Assembly: GCA_002118135.1 (NCBI GenBank)
Contig: BDIU01000603.1
Coordinates: forward strand, 1 to 19,615
Source: Trebouxia sp. TZW2008
Lineage: Eukaryota > Chlorophyta > Trebouxiophyceae > Trebouxiales > Trebouxiaceae
Direction of reading: 5' to 3'
Length of the DNA: 19,615 nucleotides
In this document: one piece after another, positions 1 through 8,158 of the stretch
Numbering within the stretch: the first letter of the stretch is position 1
Layout of the letters: each line of letters opens with the position of its first letter
Position numbers and translations under genes: made by a program
The notes under the pieces: model-generated
The model's input: only the letters and a program-made list of their open reading frames with translations
What the model was told of the DNA's origin: nothing
Databases searched by the model: none

Positions 1-475
1 CAGCAAGCTCGCCTTGCTCCATAGGCCTCGGCTCAGTCCCCAGGTCTGCACAGAGCCTGATGTAAGCTTTGCGATCCTTTCGCAATGTCACCGAGTAACG
101 CTCAGCCTTCCGCAGTGCCTCGGAAAAGGTCGCAAACTCAGATCTACCTTGAGTCAAGGCCAGCTGGTTCTGATGATCCAGCCACTGGCGGTAGTTCACC
201 ACGCACGCTATCATAGCAACCCCGAACTCACGGGCAGTCATGTCACTGCCAATGGGTACGCCCCAGTTCACCACATTGGCTGCGTCGATGGCCACTTGCA
301 CTTTCACCTCTCGAGTTGCGTCAACCTGACGGAAAGTGTCTACCACTGCGGACAGTAACTTTGACAAAAGTTCCTCGACTGTGGTGGGATGCTTGAAGAA
401 CTTGGTGTTCGAAAGCCAAGCGTTCAGCTCCTCCTCAGACTTGATGTCTCGAGGAATAGCCCAGTTGAGTGCCAT
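1..475 (-). CDS. Partial coding region of unknown function, C-terminus outside window
   Basis: On the minus strand a frame is open from an in-frame stop at 583-581 to the left edge. The first ATG is at 475-473 and gives at least 158 residues. The protein begins MALNWAIPRDIKSEEELNAW and looks like a folded, mainly helical protein: evenly mixed charged and hydrophobic residues, no low complexity, no signal peptide, no membrane segment. It is more protein-like than any frame on the other strand. I recognise no family. A cellular protein, or the gag-like first product of a retroelement, are both possible. No intron is needed inside the visible part. An acceptor-like TCGCAG at about 515-510 leaves open that this is an internal exon with the true start further right. 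Seen: long open frame and natural composition. Inferred: that it is a gene. Confidence 0.55.
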   Translation of the reverse strand, partial: MALNWAIPRDIKSEEELNAWLSNTKFFKHPTTVEELLSKLLSAVVDTFRQVDATREVKVQVAIDAANVVNWGVPIGSDMTAREFGVAMIACVVNYRQWLDHQNQLALTQGRSEFATFSEALRKAERYSVTLRKDRKAYIRLCADLGTEPRPMEQGELA

Positions 476-583
476 ACTTGCAAAAGCTCTGCGTATGCGC
501 GAACTCTGCCTGCGAGCGTAGCCACGCCCCAAAACCACTATAACGGAGTTGAGTCTATGCGCAAGAAGGTCGTATGGAATTCA

Positions 584-2070
584 CACGAGTGGCGTTGGTT
601 GCAGTGCCTATATGCCGGTTCGTAACTCCTAAAGGTCGTTACAACCTAGGACTGGTATTGTAACTCACGCAGCCGTTACACATGTAACAGCAAAAGGCTC
701 AAAGCCTAGTCTCAGTCACTTCGAATTAGGACATCAGGGTAGCTGAAACCCTCGACATGTGCACACACCTTTTTTGCACAAGAAGGTGCATCAGATGTTC
801 TTAGCAGGCATTCATGCTTTGCTAGTACTGCATAGCGCCAGTACATCAGCTCTTGATGATTAGCCACATCAATTGAGCTACAGCTCCAATAGTACCATGG
901 ATGCTCATTACAAGATTTGGATCAAAAAATGAATCCAGTCTAACAAAGCAAACATTCAGCAACAAGTCAATCGATCGATCAATGAATTATTTCAGGAAAC
1001 CAATCTTGGGGAGCATGTTGTTATGTGACGACATAGCAGCATCTCGTGGTTGAACTCATATTACGTTTATCATCACAACCAAAAAGCTCTGCAAGAGGGG
1101 GCGAATGTGACGGATTACCGTCACTACATCGTCCATATAATTTACATTACACATGCTGATGATTACTCATCACTTCTTCCGCTTATCAGACCTGCACATC
1201 AACGACTAGTGTTATCTCAACACTCCCTATTCACGGAAGTTACTGTGTGACAAGCGCAGACTTGTCACAAGAGGCCTTCACGGACAGTTTGCTGGGACCA
1301 TCAATGTGATGCCATGGTGCCATGGGCCACCATGGTGCGTGACAACCTTGCAGAGGGCGGCAGCGCAGACAAGCAGGTCGAGTTCATGCAAGACAAGTGT
1401 GACCAAGCAGCAGAATTGCCGAGTTTGCACAAGAAGGCCAGGCAGGTGCAGCCCAGGTATTACAACCCGGCTACAAAAGGCTCATGTCCCTGGACCTCAC
1501 CGCTAGGAAACATCAGAAGCTGCTACAGTCGGAGCAGCCCCTGTCCATAGAGTGTATTGCTTAGACATTGACTACTTGGGACAAACTATGAGGCACGTGT
1601 CTAGTGACAATGCAGTCGAAGGCCCAAGCAGCAAGGCCGAGTCATGCACTTCAGGACCTTCTCCCGCTTGCCTACCCAACGCTTTGACAATCTGGCAGCA
1701 CTGGTTTTTGGGACAACTCCAATGGTCTTGTGCCCTGCCTCAATTGCTGGCTAGCCTGCTGACTCAAGACACATTGTTAGGCTTTTCGTTCTGAGGGCGC
1801 CTGAGATAGCCAATCTACGTGGCCGATCACGTCATCCCGAGAAGGCCCGAGAAAGCATGCTTAGCCAGCCAACAAGGCTGATCACATGTGCCACACTGTG
1901 GCAATGACTATATGTCCATGGCAATGGCAAACTTAGTCACGAAGCCCTGACTAACTTCCTGACGACTTGTTCGAGCAACACCGCATCAGCCTATTGAAGC
2001 ATAGTCCGTTGCTCCACGACCAGGCAGCGAGCTTAGTAGAGCTGGATTCACGCAATCTCTTGTGGCCCTC
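584..2070. other. Gene-poor region between the left-edge gene and NDUFS6
   Basis: No convincing exon chain was found. The two flanking genes point away from each other, so both promoters should lie here. Around 1300-1560 two adjacent frames read briefly like protein before being broken by a stop (see findings), which suggests a decayed relic. Short inverted repeats occur (CCATGGTG at 1312-1319 against CACCATGG at 1328-1335) but nothing long. Confidence 0.5.
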
Positions 2071-2711
2071 ATGAGAGGATTGTCGGTGCAGCGAAGCAGT
2101 GCACTGATCGTTAGAGCATCAGCCAGGTTTGCCAGCAGCTCAGAGGAAGCCAAAGCGCTGAGCAAAGTCACCGGTCGAGAGCCCCCCACTCCGCCTGACT
2201 CGACCACGACTGTTGCTGGACAGTCTTTCCCTGGAGATCTGCGCTCCACGAGCGGACTTGGCTTTGGTGACAACTTGCTTGACCATACTTCCAAATGGAT
2301 GCAGGTATGCCTGCGTCATAAGTGTGTCATATGCAAATATTTGGCTTCCACTCACACAGTCTGCTTTGGCTACGCAGCATGCTCAGCCAGGCCAAGGAGG
2401 CAATGAGACCTCTCCTATGGAGTATGTGTGGCGCGCAGAACCTATCAAGGTCCACGGTGCTGTGGTAGCATCCTATGGAAGTATGTCATTCATGCCTATT
2501 GCTGTGAAATTCATCAAACTTGTTCTACCTAGCTGCACACCTTAGACTGAGCCTGTTTACATAGCTTGTGGTTGGTTCTGCAGGTGAAAATCCTGCATTA
2601 GGTTGTCCAGTGGAATATATCAACCTGAAAGGCAGCTCTAAAGAGCATCCTGTTGTCTGCAAATACACTGGCAACAAGTACTACTCAGATGACTGGAGAG
2701 GATCGCATTGA
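2071..2711 (+). CDS. NDUFS6: NADH dehydrogenase (ubiquinone) iron-sulfur protein 6, mitochondrial complex I
   Basis: NDUFS6 is a small accessory subunit of the peripheral arm of mitochondrial complex I; in other organisms it binds zinc and is needed late in assembly. Three exons fit in phase: 2071-2304, 2378-2480 and 2584-2711, giving 154 residues. Residues 1-35 are rich in Arg and Ser and lack acidic residues before Glu, with ARFASS resembling a mitochondrial presequence cleavage site. DHTSKWMQ (71-78), TSPMEY, EPIKVHGAVVA and ENPALGCPVEYI (114-125) match the plant protein closely from memory. The family's four zinc ligands (C, H, C, C) appear here as Ser110, Cys120, Cys138 and Thr141, so two are lost and one His is a Cys. 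A C-terminal extension SDDWRGSH follows. The start is the only in-frame ATG. Introns are 73 and 103 nt. No TGTAA was found before the next gene. Confidence 0.88.
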
Positions 2712-3423
2712 CAACTCCAAGGGGATAGCAGTAATTTTATTGCAACAGCTTGGTCCTTTCACAGGATCACATTCAACAATGGTGCACAGAGCTGGCCTCG
2801 TTATGGCCTTTACTGCTGAATTTCAGCTTTGTTATTGCATGTGCAAAGATATGCAATGGGTAGTGGCTCAGCAACCTTTCATCTGGTTAGCATCTTCTGC
2901 TATATAGGCTTGTTTCGACAGTGCGAGCAGCCATGCAACATCCTAGCGACTTTTGCAGAGCATGCGCTCATCATGCAATTTTATCTTGAACGTTTAGGAA
3001 TACAGCAGGCCAAACACAAGATCAATGATTGCAAATCTGGTGCTGGCTCAGATGCACCAGGCAATAAGGGTTGTTGATCAAAAGTGTGCCAGAATCTAAC
3101 ACCCGTCTGCACAACAGGGAACGCAATTGCATTGTTGACTACTGCTGCATGCAAATTACTGTCATGTTGTGTACTTCATTCTGCCTGCACCACTGCCTGT
3201 CTGCAGCCTGCGAGAGCATGCACATTTCAAATGCGTTTTGAACATACAATCTGGCGTGACCTTGACATGCAAGGCGTATCTGCGGCCCTTATATGTGCGT
3301 AAAACGCATGCCATCTATGCTATCAGGCTGCAGCGCAAGCTTGCTTGAAGCGTTCGGGGAATCAGCAGCTCCGTACAAGCAGCATCAGAAGCCACTCCAA
3401 GCATCTGACTCCTTTTGACGCTT
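2712..3423. other. Intergenic spacer, NDUFS6 3' region and upstream region of the UBZ4 gene
   Basis: The two genes lie in tandem on the plus strand. Open frames here are short and of biased composition, and no splice-consistent exon was found. This should hold the NDUFS6 3' untranslated region and the promoter of the next gene. No TGTAA signal was seen. Confidence 0.5.
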
Positions 3424-6400
3424 ATGCACGGTGCCAAAAAGCGGGACGCATTTGCAGTACTAACAAGCTCGGCCAAGCGAGTCAAGCCAAATCCTGGTGG
3501 TTCTGATTCTGTCCAGGTGATCTGCAAGTGTCGCTACAACAACCTCTGTAAAGCTGATAGAAACACGTCGTGTCTGACCTTCAGCTTTCTTCCTTTCAAG
3601 CCTGCCCAATTTGCGAGACAAACGTGCCCAGAAGGCTCATTCAGGACCATGCTGAGGTCTGCAATGGCATAGCAGTGAAAGCCCAAAAAGTCAAGGCAGA
3701 CAGTCAAGACACAGCAGCTGTCACACCAAAATCAAGCTCAACACAGCCTAGTCCACAAGCAGCACAGCCATCACTGCAGAAAGATACAGATCAGCATGTG
3801 TCTGCACACACGCAGAGCACAGCCTCAAATAATGCTTTGTCATTTCTCATGGCTGAGCAGCGTGAGAGAAGTCATGTTTTCATCTTTTTCTTGGAGCAAA
3901 AGCCAGACAGTACTTGGCAGGCATACTGGTTCAGCAAAGGCACAAAGGCCGCAACAAGGCATACCAACAGCGCATCAACATCTGCTGCTCAACAAGTAAC
4001 ACACAGCATGGCAAACGTCGCACTTCCCACCAGCCAGGCTGTCTGGACTGCAACAACACAAATGTCCAGCGCCACACTGCAAGCTATCAATGCGCCTGCT
4101 GTAAGTGCTGGCAAGTCCAAAGTGACTGTGCAGCTTCAAACCAATGCAGCATCAGGTGCTGAAGGTGATCTGGATCAATCAGCAAGCCCTCAAGGCGCTG
4201 CCAGTTTCAAAGGAAGTCCATCGCTGCTGAAAAGCGCTTTGCAGAAGAATGTCAGACTTTGCAGGGCTGCACCAGCTGTCAGGTGCGGCAATTTCCAGCC
4301 AAAAAATTGCACGGTTCACACACCTACATGCTGAGCACAATATGCTCATGCTCAATACAGACCTTTCACAAGCTGCAAACTCGCGGGCTCAGACCATGAT
4401 GCATTGAAACAAGCAACTATTGTGGTACTCAATATAGCCCTGTCGCAAAGTGCACTCTCATGAAACTCAAATAGTGTTAAATACACACAAATCATCATGA
4501 GAGGCCTCAAAACAGGCTCAGTGCCCTGTCACTACAACCAAAACGTGCCACTGTGATGAGCTGAGTCTTCTCTCTGATTTGCTGCAGATGTGCGCTGCAA
4601 CTTATGAGAGACAATGCAGCTGAGTTTCTGAGGCGTGTATCAATCATCTGCCTTGAGGATGCCATTCTGCACCCTGGCATGCCTCTGCTAGTCTGGCTGA
4701 TGTGCGCTCAAGCTAAAGGTGATGCTTGTCATTAGGTTCACTGCTTGAACAGAACATGACTTGCTCAACATTGCTGAACTCACTTGCAACAATACTGCCT
4801 GTAGTCTGGCTACTGTATGCTCAAGCTCAGAGTACTGCTTGTCATTAGATCACTGCCTAGGCAGAGCATAGCTTGCCCAAAATTGCTGAACTTACTGGCA
4901 GCAATACTGCCTGTAGTTTGGCTAATGTGCGCTCAAGCTGAAGGTACTGCTTGTCATTAGATCACTGCCTAAGCAGAGCATGAACTGCTCAACATTGCTG
5001 AACTCACTTGCAGCAATGCTGCCTGCATTCTGGCTGAGTGCGCTACAGCTAAAGGCACTGCTTGTCATTAAATGCACTGCCTAAGCAGTGAATGCTTGCT
5101 CAAAATTGCTAAACTTGCTTGCATCAATACTGCCTGTAGTCTGGCTCATGTGTGCTGAAGCTAAAGGAAGTGCTTGTCATTAGATTCACTGCCTAAGAAG
5201 TGAATGCTTGCTCAAATTGCTGAACTCGCTTGCAGCAATACTGCCTGCCTCTGAGAAAGTGCCATGCATGCAGGCTACGTCCTGAGCAAGTCCACAGGCT
5301 TGCTTTGTCTGCAGATTGTTCACGAGCTAGCCTCAGTGTCCGTGCGTGACTGCTATCCTACAGAAAGCCCTGCCAACTCTGATCAAGGTATGACTGTTTT
5401 GTACACCAATCACATGTCATCATCATTCTGTTTTTGCAGCACATGTGCTGGAATGTGTGATTATCATTATTGGCATTGTTGTCAAGGCTTGGCCAGCATG
5501 GCACATGTTGATATAGGTAAAAGCTTGGGCCAAGAGGAAGAAATGCTAGTGCGCTGCATCAGTATACGGGCTGCGTATGGGGGCATGGGCAGCGATATAG
5601 CTATGCTGAAAGCCTTTGCTTCTGTCTGGGCTTCCAGGTGTGCTGCATTGGGTATCTCTGTCAAGTGTACTGTACTGCGCTTCACCGTTAAGTGTGCCAC
5701 ATTGTGCATCACCATCTGGTTGTTACAGCATGATTGTTTGGGGATTTTGCATGACCACAGCTGGCTTTTGACATCACCTGGTCCTTCTTGTGACTGTGTG
5801 CTCCAAAAAGTGGAGCATTTGCATATGGCACATGAAACCTGACTCTCTGCATGAGTTGTGCATGCCAATGGGTGATGCAGGCAGCATGGCCCTTTTGCCA
5901 TGCCAATGCAGCTTTGAACCGCTTTGCAATACACATCAGCAAGTGGAGTGTGCTTTGTCACTAGAGGCTAAGCAATATTGTACAATTGTGTGGCCACAGG
6001 TTTTGCACCCATTTGGATGGTGAAAATGTCGTGCCAAAGCTTGCAACAGGAGGCCTTGCACATGTGCAATGCCCTGGCTCTAAGCTATCTTGGCTGACAT
6101 ACATTCAACAAGCATATGCAGAGCTGCAACTGCCACCTGGTAAGTCCTTGTCCATATGCAAACAGCAGTGCTTACATGTCCAATCATGTTTAGTGCTGGT
6201 GATAGCGAACATCATGCAGCTCAACTGTGATTAACCACTCATATCAAACATATACGTTGCAGTCACTGCTTCATTGCTTCCTGCGCATGTGTTTCCCTTT
6301 GCAAAAAGTCCTCTGTAGCATAAAATTCCACTAGCAGCAGCTGTTTTCTGCACTGCAGGTGGCATTTCTTCCATTGCTGTGACCCCACTTGCGCGTGGTG

Positions 6401-6699
6401 ATATCCCTTTGTCAGCTGTGGATTTCCACATCAGCAGCATTGTAGAGGAGCTGATGCAAAAGCCTAACATTTCAGCAGCAGCGCAAGCAATTGCAGCCCT
6501 AGGAGGACAGAATGCATCAGACCTGTTGCGCAGAGCTATGTGGTTGTTTCGCAGCGGTCTCAACAACAAACAGGACCGCATGGCGCAAGGCAAAGCAAGG
6601 AGCACTCAAGACATGCAGACATTGGATCCTCTCTGGCAAGCAGCACAGGCTGCAGCTGATGCCTGGTCGGCTGACTACATACGCCGCCGCTTTGGCTAA
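3424..6699 (+). CDS. UBZ4-type zinc finger protein with uncharacterised conserved helical region
   Basis: Seven exons in phase: 3424-3516, 3585-4282, 4588-4718, 5274-5387, 5517-5637, 6000-6139 and 6359-6699, giving 545 residues. Exon 5 could instead start at 5487 (555 residues). Residues 3-22 hold basic clusters (KKR, KRVK) like a bipartite nuclear signal. Residues 38-57 form a UBZ4/Rad18-type zinc finger, C-x2-C-x11-H-x3-C (CPIC ... HAEVC), a fold that binds ubiquitin in DNA-damage proteins such as RAD18, WRNIP1 and FAN1. A Gln/Ser/Thr-rich linker follows. A segment at 127-147 (HVFIFFLEQKPDSTWQAYWF) and everything from SLLKSALQKNVR (243-254) to the end look like conserved folded regions, including EFLRRVSIICLEDAILHP, RAAYGGMGSDIAMLKAF and SAVDFHIS. 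The LLKSALQ...RR..II..ED pattern faintly recalls the C-terminal helices of RarA/WRNIP1 clamp-loader relatives, but no AAA+ ATPase motif is present. UBZ4 call is firm; function is unknown, with a nuclear ubiquitin-dependent repair role inferred. Confidence 0.8.
4689..5250 (+). repeat. Five-copy tandem array, unit about 112 bp, starting inside exon 3 of the UBZ4 gene
   Basis: The core TGCTTGTCATTA recurs at 4724, 4836, 4948, 5059 and 5171, so the period is 111-112 bp. Each unit begins with a version of TAGTCTGGCT (4689, 4802, 4914, about 5026, 5137) and ends near TACTGCCTG. The first 30 nt of unit 1 are the last coding bases of exon 3, and the real splice donor (AAAG|GTGATG) lies inside unit 1. 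The later units therefore carry decayed copies of the exon end and donor within the 555-nt intron. Copies differ by scattered substitutions and small indels, so the array is not recent. Confidence 0.9.
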
Positions 6700-7862
6700 T
6701 CTGTAGCTGATTGCAAGGCGCCTTGCCTGCACAACTGGTCACTGTATTCTCAGTGGCCTTTCAAGAGCACATGAGAAGTATCACGCCGAAGCCTGATGTT
6801 GCAGTTCAGGCAGTTCTGTTTTGCTACGAAGCTATGCACTACATGCAATCATTTTACAGTAAAGTTTACCTGTTACTGAGTCAGTGCTAGGCTCGTCTGT
6901 TGAATTCGATGATGGCAATACACACACCAGTATACACGTATATGGGTCTCACAACCACGTGCACACAGCTCGTGATGCTCACTGATTGATCTCGGAGTTC
7001 TAACAATTTTGATATCTTTGGCATGTTGGACCCAATATGATGCAGAGCTGCAGTCACCAAGTCCCCTCTGCAGTCCTGGCGACTTTTGATTTATCACTAC
7101 TGGCAATATGAACACATGTATTGTTCACAACTCGAATATATGGTAACACTACTTTGCACTGAATGATAGGAAGCCTACGACTCGGATATCTACAACTCAA
7201 AACTGCAATGCACAAGCTGGTGCAACTGGGCACGTCTAAGGGGTTTCGCTATGCCCTCAGATAACAGCTGAAAAAGTTGCTGCCAATCTGTTTACCGACT
7301 CTACACTAAGCCAGGCACTTGCCCATGTTGACGTCAGAACGCCTTGCATCATGTCACCTTTGCTCTCTCAGCTCTGCAGCTTGACTTGTCCTGCATGCCC
7401 ACCATAGACATCAGTGCCAAGAGCAGCATACAGCTGTCTACAAAGCTATGCGCAGTTTGTTACCTTGCTAAGTCTCATCACGTCTGGCTGAGTCCCAGGA
7501 GCTGCCGTCTTGATGCTTGCTTCCACCAAGGTCAAAGGAGACAAGGACCATGAGCATTATCACCATGGTCCTCAGCTTGATGCATTTGCACTGTAGTCGA
7601 GTGTTGACCTGCACATACAGGATATAGAGGTCAACCTGATGAAGCAGGTATCACTCAGTACCGTTTACATAGATGGTCACAGCGTCTTTTGAGATGGCAG
7701 GCTGAAGTGCCCCTTGCGTGTTTTGCCTTATGCATGCACAACCACAGGACTGACAGCATGCAGAAAAACTGATGGCAACATGTCACCACACTCACAGATA
7801 GCATGAACATGCAAGAACGGCTTGTGCTACCTTGAGACTTTGTGCTGGGGCCACTTTCTAAT
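6700..7862. other. Convergent intergenic region between the UBZ4 and NIPA genes
   Basis: Both flanking genes end here. Several 60-100 residue open frames exist on both strands but none has splice-compatible neighbours or recognisable motifs. No plus-strand TGTAA was found for the UBZ4 gene; one minus-strand TGTAA serves the NIPA side. I see no other feature. Confidence 0.5.
7665..7669 (-). terminator. Candidate TGTAA polyadenylation signal for the NIPA gene
   Basis: Minus-strand TGTAA, 194 nt past the stop of the distal terminal exon. No other minus-strand TGTAA lies between it and the stop of the proximal exon at 8159, so both forms could share this 3' end. TGTAA is the usual chlorophyte signal; its use here is inferred. 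Confidence 0.4.
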
Positions 7863-8021
7863 CTAAACAGGAAGGGAGGGCGCCCGAGATAAGCTGGTGG
7901 CTCTGGAAATCGCGCTGGCTCGAGGACTAGACAGTATAGGCAGGCCGTCGTCATCATCATGAGTCTTGAGTCTATATGCCTCTTTGCCAGGGGTCAGGAG
8001 GAATACACCAGAGAATACAAT
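7863..8021 (-). CDS. Alternative (distal) terminal exon of the NIPA-like gene
   Basis: A second possible last exon downstream of the long one. It starts after GATGTACAG at 8021 in the same phase 0 and ends at TAG 7865-7863, coding for 52 residues. It begins IVFSGVFLLTPGKE, a good match to the last membrane helix of the family (compare IIFVGVYLLAGRAG in the proximal exon), then DDDD and ISRATS, and stops. ISRATS falls at residues 332-337 here and 333-338 in the proximal exon, so the two exons are homologous. Joining to exon 9 would give a 346-residue protein, close to plant NIPA lengths. Confidence 0.6.
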   Translation of the reverse strand: MVFSGVFLLTPGKEAYRLKTHDDDDGLPILSSPRASAISRATSLSRAPSLPV

Positions 8022-8158
8022 CTGTACATCAGGTACAAGCTTGCTCACATCTGAGCAGCGGTGACATACAGAAGAAATTGCGGAAAGGTGGGCTAGTCTG
8101 GGCAGTGAGCTGGAACTGCCAGGGCTGCAACATGGCAGACCCTGGAGCAGACAGTCAG

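Noticed and set aside
1312..1335. Three CCATGG words with an 8-bp inverted repeat
   Set aside because: Too short for a mobile-element end and no partner copy was seen elsewhere in the window.
4689..5250. CRISPR-like or satellite array
   Set aside because: The 112-bp units are contiguous with no unique spacers and begin inside a coding exon of a eukaryotic gene; this is a local tandem duplication.
5264..5842. A 192-residue continuous open frame
   Set aside because: It reads through exons 4 and 5 of the UBZ4 gene and two introns; the ends do not resemble protein and are bounded by good splice sites.
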